Origin: CALMEC01 sp963765105
GTDB lineage: Bacteria > Actinomycetota > Thermoleophilia > Miltoncostaeales > Miltoncostaeaceae
DNA: 64,000 nucleotides
Assembly (NCBI GenBank): GCA_963765105.1
Contig: CAVXUW010000004.1
Location: forward strand, 1,240,001 to 1,304,000
Reading direction: 5' to 3'
The notes under the pieces are model-generated. The model saw only the letters and a program-made list of their open reading frames with translations, was not told where the DNA came from and ran no database searches. Below, piece after piece: positions 19,973 to 26,999 of the stretch. Both the position numbers and the translations under genes were made by a program. The number at the start of each line of letters is the position of its first letter. The first letter of the stretch is position 1.

Positions 19973-20979
19973 CGCAGCGCCCTGGCCAGGCGACGAAGCT
20001 CGGCGGGGATGTCGCCCCCCGGCTGAATCGCCAGCTCCGTGACGCCGTCGCGTTCCATCTGTTGGACTCGGGCGCGTAGCTCCACGCCGGTGCCGCAGAA
20101 GCCGAACCGGCCGATGGTGTCGGCATCGATCACCGCGCGATCCTGCGGCAACACCACCTCGACCAGGTGTCCGCGATGGAGTTCCTGGTGGCGACGGTCA
20201 TGGGGAAGTGCGGCGTTCACCTCATGAATGTACGCCTCCGCCCGTGCCCGGAGCCCCGGGTCGAGCCCCTCCAAACGCCAGGGCTGCTCACAGAACGCAT
20301 GGAACGCGACGGCCACCACCGGCCCGATTGCGGCCACCAGCCGCGGACTGTCGCGAGGCTCGTCGTCATCGGCTACCGCTCCGACCGCGTGGACGACCAA
20401 GGGGATGTCGGGGCCGACTCCGTCGCGAACGAGACCGAGACCACCCGGGAAAAACACCCCGGTCATGGCGCCGTCGCCGATGCGCCCGGCCAGCGCCTGG
20501 GCCTGGGGTGCGCGACACGACACGTAGATGGGGACGTCGCCCGCGCCCTCGGCACCGGGCACCGGGATGGGCCGAATAGGCTTCCCGCCATCCGGGTGGA
20601 TGACCTCGTCGCCGCGAAGCAACGCGCGAAGGTCCGTGACCTCCCGCTCCAGCACGCGCAACGGCACGGGGCCCTGGCCGAGGGTGAATCGCCCGGTAAA
20701 GCCCGCGCCCACGCTGATGACCACCCGCCCAGGAGCAAGGGCCGATACGCTGCGCACCGCCGCCGCCGTAGCCACCGGCGTCCGCAGGCCGGGGACGATC
20801 ACGCCGACTCCCAACCCGATGCGCGACGTGCGCTCCGCCGCACGCGCCAGGGCGGTGAACGCGTCGTGGTAGAGGAGGGGCGAGTCGTAGCACCAGGCAC
20901 AATCAAAGCCGAGCTCCTCGGCGAGGGCGATGTGATCCGGCGTGTCCCGAACCGGGGCAAAGAACGCCGACAGCCTCAT
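19969..20979 (-). CDS. LLM-class, probably F420-dependent oxidoreductase
   Basis: 336 residues in the luciferase-like monooxygenase fold: MRLSAFFAPV, HIALAEELGFDCAWCYDSPL, RIGLGVGVIVPGLRTPVATAAA and SALAPGRVVISVGAGF are the typical barrel strands and flavin-binding loops. The family includes F420-dependent reductases and FMN monooxygenases. Sequence alone cannot separate them, but the actinobacterial setting favours F420. ATGA overlaps join it to the MFS transporter upstream and the hydrolase downstream. Confidence 0.85.
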   Translation of the reverse strand: MRLSAFFAPVRDTPDHIALAEELGFDCAWCYDSPLLYHDAFTALARAAERTSRIGLGVGVIVPGLRTPVATAAAVRSVSALAPGRVVISVGAGFTGRFTLGQGPVPLRVLEREVTDLRALLRGDEVIHPDGGKPIRPIPVPGAEGAGDVPIYVSCRAPQAQALAGRIGDGAMTGVFFPGGLGLVRDGVGPDIPLVVHAVGAVADDDEPRDSPRLVAAIGPVVAVAFHAFCEQPWRLEGLDPGLRARAEAYIHEVNAALPHDRRHQELHRGHLVEVVLPQDRAVIDADTIGRFGFCGTGVELRARVQQMERDGVTELAIQPGGDIPAELRRLARALR

Positions 20980-22205
20980 ACGGTGACCTGCTCAAGCGTG
21001 ATCGGTGGTTCCTCGTAGATGCGCACCTCACGGAAGTTGCGTCGGCCGATGGTGAGGACGAAGACCGCAAGTAGCCCGGCGACCACCGAGAACACCGCCA
21101 TCGTTTCGGTCAGTCCGATGACGTTGGAGAGATACCCGAGGCCCACGCTGGGGACCGTACCGGCATAGCAGCACGTGTAGAGGGCCGACACCAACTTTCC
21201 GCGCTCCTGGAGCGGCACGACGACGCTGCAGATTGTGGTCGCCCCTTGAAGGATGAGACCGTTGGTGAAGCCGATCACCGCAGCGGCGACGATCACCAGG
21301 ACCACCGTCCCCGCCCAGGCAGCCCCCACCACCAGCAGCGAGCCGATAGTGGAGGTGATGACACCGACGATCACGGCACGGCGCGGCGCGATATGGCGAA
21401 AGATCAGCGGCGAGAACGCACCCATACCCAGGATGAGAAAGCCGACAAGGCCAACGAGGGCGAGGTTGCGTTCGCCGAGAGTTCGCACCATGTAGATGGG
21501 CGCCAGCGAGAGCAGCGTGGCGTCCAGAAAGCTCATCAGGAAGCCCGCTGGTGCGATGAACGTGGCGAACCCCCGAAGCTGCCCGGCGGGGACCCCGATG
21601 CGGATACGCAGACGCACTCCGCGTGTGCGGCGAAGCGTCTCGGGGGCGCAGATGATGGCCACGATGGCGATCACCATGAGCAGCGCGTGCCCGTGGAAGG
21701 GACGGTGAATCGGGTCGGACGAGTACTGGGCCAGCAAACCCGCAAGACCCGGACCCAGCCCGAAGCCGATTCGGAAGCCGAACCCGGCCAGCTTCGCCGC
21801 GGCCTCGCGACGTTCGGGTCGGGCGTGATCGACCACGAACGCGGCGCCCACTCCGAGGAACATGCCGATCGCAAGTCCCTGGAGGATGCGACCGGCAAAC
21901 AGCATCGGTACGGACGTCGTGAAGCCGAACAGCAGGGATGCCCCAGCGATGAGTGTCATCGCCGGCAGGATGAGCCGCTTACGTCCAATGATGTCGCTGA
22001 GGTTGCCGGCGACGAGCATTGTGGGGACGACGGTCGCCGTGTACGTGGCAAACAGCAGCGTGATCTCCCCGGCCGAGAGGCCGAACCGCTCCGCGTACAG
22101 CGGGAACAGCGGCGTCACAATGCTGGTTCCCATCGTGAAGATGGTCATGCCAATGAAGGCAAGCCAGGTACCGCGGGTGTGTCGTCTCTGCTCAGTCCGT
22201 GGCAT
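20976..22205 (-). CDS. MFS transporter (12 helices)
   Basis: 409 residues from the ATG at 22205. There are about twelve hydrophobic helices. The MFS motif A-like loop is GNLSDIIGRKRLILP between helices 2 and 3, and a proline/glycine-rich helix 5 (GFGFRIGFGLGPGLAGL) suggests drug:H+ antiport. It is probably an efflux pump of unknown substrate. It is the first gene of the MFS-LLM-GH-rlmN operon. An upstream in-frame ATG at 22337 would add 44 arginine- and cysteine-rich residues that look non-coding. Confidence 0.85.
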   Translation of the reverse strand: MPRTEQRRHTRGTWLAFIGMTIFTMGTSIVTPLFPLYAERFGLSAGEITLLFATYTATVVPTMLVAGNLSDIIGRKRLILPAMTLIAGASLLFGFTTSVPMLFAGRILQGLAIGMFLGVGAAFVVDHARPERREAAAKLAGFGFRIGFGLGPGLAGLLAQYSSDPIHRPFHGHALLMVIAIVAIICAPETLRRTRGVRLRIRIGVPAGQLRGFATFIAPAGFLMSFLDATLLSLAPIYMVRTLGERNLALVGLVGFLILGMGAFSPLIFRHIAPRRAVIVGVITSTIGSLLVVGAAWAGTVVLVIVAAAVIGFTNGLILQGATTICSVVVPLQERGKLVSALYTCCYAGTVPSVGLGYLSNVIGLTETMAVFSVVAGLLAVFVLTIGRRNFREVRIYEEPPITLEQVTV

Positions 22206-22281
22206 CAAGCACCCGCATCTCACGCGTCGTGAAGCGAGGCGGCACCTTATCCGATCGACACCCTCCGCCCGATCAACGGGG

Positions 22282-23745
22282 CTACCGACGGGGTGAGGGC
22301 TCGGGCAGCAGCAGGCGTGGCAGACGCGTGGACGCAATCGCCGCGATGACGAGGAACGCGGCCGCCACCAGCAGCGCAGTCCGAAAGCCGCCCGAGATGA
22401 GTTCCCGCACGGCGACGGACGCCTGACGAGTGCTGCGCTCCGCTCCGGGGGGAATGGCCGCGTGCATGATCACGCCGAGCACCGCCACACCAAGGGCCCC
22501 TCCCGCGTAGCGACTGATGCTGGGAAGCGACGACGCCACACCGAGCTGGGCGTGCGGCACCTCGCTGATGGCGCTGGTGGTGATGGGTGAGCTCGCCATC
22601 GCCAGCCCCACCCCAAACAGCACGATTCCGGGGGCCACCAAGCCGTAGGCCTCGCTACTGGCCATCGCCGCAGCGAGCACGGCCCCCGACGCCGAGACCA
22701 CGTAGCCCACAGTGGCCATCCGGGCGGGGCCGGTACGGCCAAAGGCACGACCGGCGATGGGCGATACGACGATGAACGAGAGGGCCACGGGAGTGATGGC
22801 GAGGCCCAAAGCGATGGGCCCAAAGCCAAGAACCCGCGTGAGGTAGAACGGAAGGAGCACGAGCGCGCCGAACAGCGCCGCCGCCGAGGCGAACGCCGCA
22901 ACGTTGGCGCGTCGCACCGAGCGCAGCCGCAGCAGGCTCAGGTCGAGCAGCGGGTCGGGCGCATGACGCTCACGAAGAACGAATGCGGCGAGGCCCATCA
23001 GTCCGAGCACGATCGCGGTGAGCGTCGCCGCCGAGGTGAAGCCCCACACCTCTCCCCGCGAGACCCCCAGGAGGACTCCGAGCAGACCGGCACCCCCGAG
23101 CAGGGCCCCGGGAATATCGAACGAACGTCGCGCCGCGCGGGCGCCGCGGTCGGGCAGAACCATGAGCGCTCCGACCAAAACGGCAACGCCTACGATCGGT
23201 GTGAACCAGAACACACTTCGCCATCCGAACACGGCCACCAGGGCACCGGCAATGTTGAGCGAGACGACGGGGGCAATGCTGATGACCGCCGAGTACACGC
23301 CGAGGGCAGTGCCCCGCTCGCGCAGCGTGAACAGCTCCCCGATGTAGCTGATCGCCGTGGGCGCCATGGCACAAGCCCCGATGGCCTGAACGACGCGGAA
23401 GGCGATGAGCGACCCGGCATCCCACGCGAGCCCGCACAGGATCGACCCGATGATGAGAACCACCACTCCAATGAGAAACACCCGTCGGCGCCCGTAGAGA
23501 TCCCCGGCCCGCCCCGCCACGGGCAAAAGCGTCGCTTGGGTCACAAAGAAGCCGGTCACGATCCACGCGATCGCCGTGATATCGACGCCGAGATCGCGCG
23601 CCATCGAGGGCATGGCGATGTTGACGATGCTGATGTTCATCACCGACAACCACATCCCGCTCGAGACGACCACGAGCGCCATCCAACGATGACGTGGATG
23701 CGACGCGATGCGCTCGCGCAGGGAGATGTGGGCAGTGGTCGTCAC
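22282..23745 (-). CDS. MFS efflux transporter, DHA2/EmrB-QacA type
   Basis: 487 residues with about fourteen hydrophobic helices, as expected for the DHA2 family. It opens with MALVVVSSGMWLSVMNISIVNIAMP (motif D1-like), then AGRAGDLYGRRRVFLIG (motif A) and the antiporter motif C region GALGVYSAVISIAPVVSLNIAGAL. It probably exports drugs or lipophilic cations in exchange for protons. The GTG start is preceded by TAAGCT and six bases. The promoter region shared with 23898 carries paired palindromes and a 26-bp inverted repeat, which may bind its regulator. Confidence 0.88.
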   Translation of the reverse strand: MTTTAHISLRERIASHPRHRWMALVVVSSGMWLSVMNISIVNIAMPSMARDLGVDITAIAWIVTGFFVTQATLLPVAGRAGDLYGRRRVFLIGVVVLIIGSILCGLAWDAGSLIAFRVVQAIGACAMAPTAISYIGELFTLRERGTALGVYSAVISIAPVVSLNIAGALVAVFGWRSVFWFTPIVGVAVLVGALMVLPDRGARAARRSFDIPGALLGGAGLLGVLLGVSRGEVWGFTSAATLTAIVLGLMGLAAFVLRERHAPDPLLDLSLLRLRSVRRANVAAFASAAALFGALVLLPFYLTRVLGFGPIALGLAITPVALSFIVVSPIAGRAFGRTGPARMATVGYVVSASGAVLAAAMASSEAYGLVAPGIVLFGVGLAMASSPITTSAISEVPHAQLGVASSLPSISRYAGGALGVAVLGVIMHAAIPPGAERSTRQASVAVRELISGGFRTALLVAAAFLVIAAIASTRLPRLLLPEPSPRR

Positions 23746-23751
23746 TGAGGG

Positions 23752-23757
23752 AGCTTA
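23752..23757 (-). promoter_or_regulatory. -10 element of the DHA2 transporter gene
   Basis: Minus-strand TAAGCT, six bases, then GTG at 23745. This predicts a leaderless message. Confidence 0.5.
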
Positions 23758-23819
23758 GGGCGAAGGATCTGCCGGAGACGTCGCAACAGGTTCAGGTCGT
23801 TCTGCGTCCGGAGCCGAAC

Positions 23820-23852
23820 CGCCAAGTGGCGCCACCCGTACGCCAAGTGGCG
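23820..23852. repeat. Paired palindrome, two CGCCA-NN-TGGCG sites 21 bp apart
   Basis: CGCCAAGTGGCG occurs at 23820-23831 and again at 23841-23852, separated by nine bases. The same arrangement recurs at five other places in the window. It lies between the divergent promoters of the DHA2 transporter and the 23898 membrane protein. Confidence 0.75.
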
Positions 23853-23878
23853 CGTCGCGTCACATGAGTGACGCGACG
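23853..23878. promoter_or_regulatory. 26-bp inverted repeat, likely operator
   Basis: Perfect 11-bp arms, CGTCGCGTCAC at 23853-23863 and GTGACGCGACG at 23868-23878, separated by ATGA. It abuts the paired palindrome and ends six bases before the -10 of the gene at 23898, so it covers that promoter's -35 region. The position fits a repressor site better than a terminator. Confidence 0.55.
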
Positions 23879-23884
23879 GCGAGA

Positions 23885-23890
23885 TAACCT
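23885..23890 (+). promoter_or_regulatory. -10 element of the 23898 gene
   Basis: TAACCT followed by seven bases and ATG at 23898. Confidence 0.5.
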
Positions 23891-23897
23891 GTGACCA

Positions 23898-24473
23898 ATG
23901 ACGCGCACGGATCCTCACGAGATGCTCTGGCGGTACACATCGCTGGTGCGCTTGTGGTCGTGGACGCTGATCGGGGTGGGTTTGACGCTTCTGTTCGCCA
24001 GTGCCGGTGTGCGGGCCGCCTCGTCGGAAGGGATCGACGTGAAGTGGGTCGGAACCACGGTCGGGGTCAGTGGCCTCACCGGGGTGATCTTCTTCCCACT
24101 TCTTCGGATGTGGTTGAAGAAGACGGCGCCGTCGCAGTACCTCCCACGCGCCAAGCGACTCGACGGGAAGCGGAGACTGGAGGCAGGACCGCGCGACTGG
24201 CGCAGCTGGGGACTCTTCACCGGGGGCTTTCTTCTCATCGGCTGTTTCTTCATGCTGATCTTCCTCGTCGGGGTTCTGCGCAGCAGCGGCGCGGAGGGCA
24301 TCGCCGAAGGCGTGGTGGTGGGGCTCATGGCCGCGTGGGGCGTCGTGAGCCTGGCCGATGCCCGCGCTATCGAGCGAACGGAGGCCACCGAGGGGCGCCA
24401 GTACTTCGCCTCCGGGCGTCGCCCCACCGCCGCCGGCAACAAGCTGGTGTGGGTCCCGGCCGACTCCGCCTGA
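23898..24473 (+). CDS. Membrane protein of unknown function
   Basis: 191 residues with four predicted helices: WSWTLIGVGLTLLFASAGVR, VGTTVGVSGLTGVIFFPLLR, LFTGGFLLIGCFFMLIFLVG and EGVVVGLMAAWGVVSL. A hydrophilic loop separates the two pairs. The ending (RQYFASGRRPTAAGNKLVWV) is basic. I do not recognise a family. It stands alone between the divergent transporter promoter and the thioredoxin operon. Confidence 0.7.
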   Translation: MTRTDPHEMLWRYTSLVRLWSWTLIGVGLTLLFASAGVRAASSEGIDVKWVGTTVGVSGLTGVIFFPLLRMWLKKTAPSQYLPRAKRLDGKRRLEAGPRDWRSWGLFTGGFLLIGCFFMLIFLVGVLRSSGAEGIAEGVVVGLMAAWGVVSLADARAIERTEATEGRQYFASGRRPTAAGNKLVWVPADSA

Positions 24474-24482
24474 GTGACTCCC

Positions 24483-24512
24483 TCGACAGCCACACGAGCG
24501 AGCTGCTAGCAT
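24483..24512 (+). promoter_or_regulatory. Promoter of the thioredoxin operon
   Basis: TCGACA (-35-like, 24483-24488), 18 bases, TAGCAT (-10, 24507-24512). Six bases later comes an ATG at 24519, the predicted transcription start. This is the most complete promoter in the window. Confidence 0.6.
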
Positions 24513-24527
24513 ACCCCCATGGGTATG
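24510..24527. promoter_or_regulatory. CsoR/CstR-type operator
   Basis: CATACCC (24510-24516) and GGGTATG (24521-24527) form a perfect 7-bp inverted repeat around CCAT. AT-flanked C-tract/G-tract dyads of this kind are the known target of CsoR/CstR-family repressors. It overlaps the -10 and transcription start of the operon that encodes such a protein as its fourth gene, so negative autoregulation is likely. Confidence 0.65.
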
Positions 24528-24575
24528 AGTACTGACGTCGAAAACGAAGGGATGCGTCGTGGCGGACGCTCGTAA
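24519..24575 (+). CDS. Possible 18-residue leaderless upstream ORF before trxB
   Basis: ATG at 24519 lies exactly six bases after the -10 TAGCAT, the spacing seen for other apparently leaderless genes here. It would encode MGMSTDVENEGMRRGGRS and stop at 24573-24575, inside trxB, whose start is in another frame at 24559. Translation of this frame would affect initiation at trxB. Nothing but position supports it. It could be chance. Confidence 0.35.
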   Translation: MGMSTDVENEGMRRGGRS

Positions 24576-25497
24576 GGTCATCATCATCGGCAGTGGTCCG
24601 GCCGGCCTCACCGCCGCCATCTACGCCGCACGCGCAAACCTGGAGCCCCTCATGTTCGAGGGCTACGGCGCAGGTGGGCAGCTGATGCTCACCACCGATG
24701 TCGAGAACTACCCCGGCTTTGCAATGGGCATCCAGGGCCCCGAATTGATGACCGCATTTCGTGACCAAGCCGAGCGGTTTGGCACCGAGATCGTGACCGC
24801 CGACGTCACCAAGGTCGACTTCTCCTCCCATCCCTTCGGCGTGTGGGTCGGCGACGACGAGTACCGCGCGGAGACGGTCATCATCTCCACCGGCGCATCG
24901 GCCCGTTGGTTGGGCCTCGAAAGCGAGGACCGACTGCGGGGCCACGGCGTGTCGTCGTGTGCCACCTGCGACGGCTTCTTTTTCAAGGACAAGCCGATGG
25001 TGGTGGTGGGCGGTGGCGACTCGGCCGCTGAGGAAGCCCTGTACCTGGCGCGCATCGGCTCACACGTCACCCTTGTGCACCGCCGTGATCACCTGCGCGC
25101 CTCGAAGATCATGGCCGACCGCGTGCTGGCCAACGACAAGATCACCGTGCGCTGGAACGCCGAGGTCACCGAGGTGCTGGGCGACGGCAAGGTCGAGACC
25201 GTTTGCATACGCGACGTCGTCACCGGCGAGACCGAGGACATCGCCGCGGCAGCGATGTTTGTCGCGATCGGGCACACCCCGAACACGGAGCTCTTCGCGG
25301 GACAGATCACACTGGACGACGAGGGGTACATCGTCGCCGATGCCAGCCGCACCAACATCGATGGCGTCTTCGTGGCCGGTGACGTCCAGGACCGCACGTA
25401 CCGTCAAGCCATTACCGCCGCCGGCAGCGGCTGTATGGCCGCCATCGACGCTGAGCGATGGATCGAGTCACACGCTCACCAGCCCGCCACCGCCTGA
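24559..25497 (+). CDS. trxB: Thioredoxin reductase
   Basis: 312 residues. The FAD-binding motif is GSGPAGLTAAIYAARA (about 11-26), the redox disulfide CATC (C134, C137) lies in SSCATCDGFFF, the NADPH motif is VGGGDSAAEEALYLA and the C-terminal FAD motif is GVFVAGDVQD. It transfers electrons from NADPH to thioredoxin. The GTG start is preceded by GAAGGG at 24546-24551. It is the first full-length gene of an operon with trxA, an FmdB-like gene and a CsoR/CstR-like regulator. Confidence 0.96.
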   Translation: MADARKVIIIGSGPAGLTAAIYAARANLEPLMFEGYGAGGQLMLTTDVENYPGFAMGIQGPELMTAFRDQAERFGTEIVTADVTKVDFSSHPFGVWVGDDEYRAETVIISTGASARWLGLESEDRLRGHGVSSCATCDGFFFKDKPMVVVGGGDSAAEEALYLARIGSHVTLVHRRDHLRASKIMADRVLANDKITVRWNAEVTEVLGDGKVETVCIRDVVTGETEDIAAAAMFVAIGHTPNTELFAGQITLDDEGYIVADASRTNIDGVFVAGDVQDRTYRQAITAAGSGCMAAIDAERWIESHAHQPATA

Positions 25498-25528
25498 GAC
25501 ATTCCCGAATCAAAGGACAGAAGAACCC

Positions 25529-25849
25529 ATGGCCGCAAACATCATTGAGATCACCAGCGACAACTTCCAGGGCACCGTCCTGGAGAACGACAAGCCCGTG
25601 CTCATCGACTTCTGGGCCGAGTGGTGTGGACCGTGCCGCATGATCGCCCCGGTCATCGAGGAGATCGCCGGCGCGCACGAGAACATCGTCGTCGGCAAGG
25701 TCGACATCGACGCACACCCCGACCTGGCCCAGCGCTACGGCATCACGGGCATCCCGTTCTTTGGCCTGTTCCAGGACGGCATCCTCGCCAAGCAGGCCGT
25801 GGGCGCGATGCCGCGCGCCGCGCTCGAGCAGAAGCTCGGCCTGGTGTAG
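25529..25849 (+). CDS. trxA: Thioredoxin
   Basis: 106 residues, the standard size. The active site is WCGPC (C33, C36) within IDFWAEWCGPCRMIAPVIEEIA, and the cis-proline loop is ITGIPFFGLFQDG. It is a cytoplasmic disulfide reductant recharged by TrxB. It is a plausible electron donor for the peroxiredoxin at 17197, and thioredoxins also reduce protein persulfides. An AAAGGA ribosome-binding site lies at about 25511-25517. Confidence 0.96.
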   Translation: MAANIIEITSDNFQGTVLENDKPVLIDFWAEWCGPCRMIAPVIEEIAGAHENIVVGKVDIDAHPDLAQRYGITGIPFFGLFQDGILAKQAVGAMPRAALEQKLGLV

Positions 25850-25853
25850 CGCG

Positions 25854-26084
25854 ATGCCGACGTACGACCTGGTTTGCGACACCTGCGAGCACGGCTTCGA
25901 AGCGTTTCGCCAGGGTTTCCTGCGCGATGAGGACCGTGTGTGCCCCGAGTGCGGAACCACCGAGGCACGTCAACTGTTTACCGGGTTCGTCACCGCACGC
26001 CCCAGCCGCGGTGCCGGGCCGGGCACGGTCAACGTCGGTGGCGGCGGGGGCTGCTGCGGTGGCGGATGTGGGTGCGGTCACTAG
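25854..26084 (+). CDS. FmdB-family zinc-ribbon protein with Cys-rich tail
   Basis: 76 residues. It opens with the FmdB/CxxC_CXXC_SSSS motif MPTYDLVCDTCEHGFEAFR, followed by the second knuckle CPECGTTEA, so one zinc ribbon is expected. The C-terminus is a glycine-rich stretch ending CCGGGCGCGH, a likely extra metal-binding tail. Family members often sit beside regulators and chaperone genes, but no function is proven. It starts 4 bases after trxA and overlaps the regulator by one base. Confidence 0.8.
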   Translation: MPTYDLVCDTCEHGFEAFRQGFLRDEDRVCPECGTTEARQLFTGFVTARPSRGAGPGTVNVGGGGGCCGGGCGCGH

Positions 26085-26362
26085 TGGCCACCAACGCTCC
26101 CGCCACACGTGAGCAACTCGTTCAGCGGTTGCGCCGAGCCGAGGGTCAGCTGCGTGGTGTTCAGCGCATGCTGGAGGAAGACGCCGAGTGCCGTCAGATC
26201 CTGACCCAGCTGGCCGCGGTGAAATCCGCCGTCGATCAGGTGGGGCTTCTGCTCATCACCGAGCGCCTGCGGTCCTGCGTTGCGTCGGGCGAAGACGGCT
26301 GCGTGGACGACTTCGACGACGCCGTCGCGACCTTCCTGCGCCACGCCACCCTGTCCCACTAG
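26084..26362 (+). CDS. CsoR/FrmR-family repressor, CstR-like (persulfide-type) ligand set
   Basis: 92 residues, all-helical DUF156 family: LVQRLRRAEGQLRGVQRMLEEDAECRQILTQLAAVKSAVDQV. The two conserved cysteines are C36 (DAEC) and C65 (RLRSC), but the copper-ligand histidine expected at position 61 in CsoR is arginine here. Two Cys without the His is the CstR pattern, which senses sulfane sulfur/persulfides rather than Cu(I). An extra C73 is present. It closes the trx operon, and a matching operator overlies the operon's promoter. The GTG at 26084 overlaps the FmdB-like stop. ATG 26066 is an alternative start. Confidence 0.8.
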   Translation: MATNAPATREQLVQRLRRAEGQLRGVQRMLEEDAECRQILTQLAAVKSAVDQVGLLLITERLRSCVASGEDGCVDDFDDAVATFLRHATLSH

Positions 26363-26370
26363 CGCGGGAC

Positions 26371-26745
26371 TCAAGCGGCGATGCAGGGCACGTCGTAACG
26401 CATGATTTCACGGTCAGCGGTAAGGATCGTCATCCCCTCAATCTGAGCTTGGGTCACCAGGAGGCGATCGAACGGATCGCGGTGGTGGCTGGGAAGACGA
26501 GCGACCGCGAGGCCGTGTTCGGGTGAGAGCGGCAGAAACTGGAGACCGTTCGCCAGGAGATGCTCAACCAGATCCTCTGGTACCTCGAGCTTTCCAACGG
26601 CCGCTTTGATTCCCATCTCAGCGAAGGAGACCGCGCTGACGAACAGGCCTTCGGCGGACAGGAGCGCGTCTCGGGCGTCGGAGGAAACGGCCCGCTCACC
26701 ACTGAACTCCCACAGCACAACGTGAGTGTCGACGAGGAGCCTCAA
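26371..26745 (-). CDS. PIN-domain toxin (VapC-like)
   Basis: 124 residues. The PIN-domain acidic residues are visible: D6 in RLLVDTHVVLW, E43 in SFAEMGIKAA, and the Asp residues of HRDPFDRLLVTQA and LTADREIMRYDV. The length and the HRDPFDRLL motif place it in the PIN subgroup typical of type II systems. It is a predicted Mg2+-dependent RNase that blocks translation when freed from the antitoxin. Its start overlaps the antitoxin stop by 4 nt. It is convergent with the CstR-like gene, 8 bases apart. Confidence 0.88.
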   Translation of the reverse strand: MRLLVDTHVVLWEFSGERAVSSDARDALLSAEGLFVSAVSFAEMGIKAAVGKLEVPEDLVEHLLANGLQFLPLSPEHGLAVARLPSHHRDPFDRLLVTQAQIEGMTILTADREIMRYDVPCIAA

Positions 26746-26987
26746 TCGTTGTTATAGATCTCGTCGAGCTCCTCGTCCGTGAACTCAAAGTCCGGTCCAA
26801 TGCGAATACGCCCCGCGAGTGATCCATGTGCAGCCAAGAAACGTTCGCCCGGCGACTCGGATCGTTCGATACGCACCAACCGAGCAACGGGGACGCCGTC
26901 GCGCGAGATCTCAACGTCCAGTCCCGCCTCAACACGCGCGAGGAGCTTTGAAAGATCGGTTTTTGCTTGGCCAACGTTCACACGCAT
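26742..26987 (-). CDS. Phd/YefM-family antitoxin
   Basis: 81 residues. The N-terminus MRVNVGQAKTDLSKLLARVEAGLDVEISRDGVPVARLV is the Phd/YefM dimerisation and DNA-binding fold. The C-terminus (DFEFTDEELDEIYNND) is the acidic segment expected to wrap the PIN toxin. It precedes the toxin, as usual. TAGACT at 26994-26999 lies six bases upstream of the ATG, and a 22-bp palindrome covers the -35 region, so the pair should repress itself. Confidence 0.88.
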   Translation of the reverse strand: MRVNVGQAKTDLSKLLARVEAGLDVEISRDGVPVARLVRIERSESPGERFLAAHGSLAGRIRIGPDFEFTDEELDEIYNND

Positions 26988-26993
26988 GAGCTC

Positions 26994-26999
26994 AGTCTA
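26994..26999 (-). promoter_or_regulatory. -10 element of the toxin-antitoxin operon
   Basis: Minus-strand TAGACT, six bases, ATG at 26987. It coincides with the stop codon of the upstream HAD gene. Confidence 0.55.

Noticed and set aside
21246..22232. Glu/Gln/His-rich plus-strand open frame opposite the MFS gene
   Set aside because: Composition mirrors the complement of hydrophobic codons. The minus strand encodes an obvious transporter.
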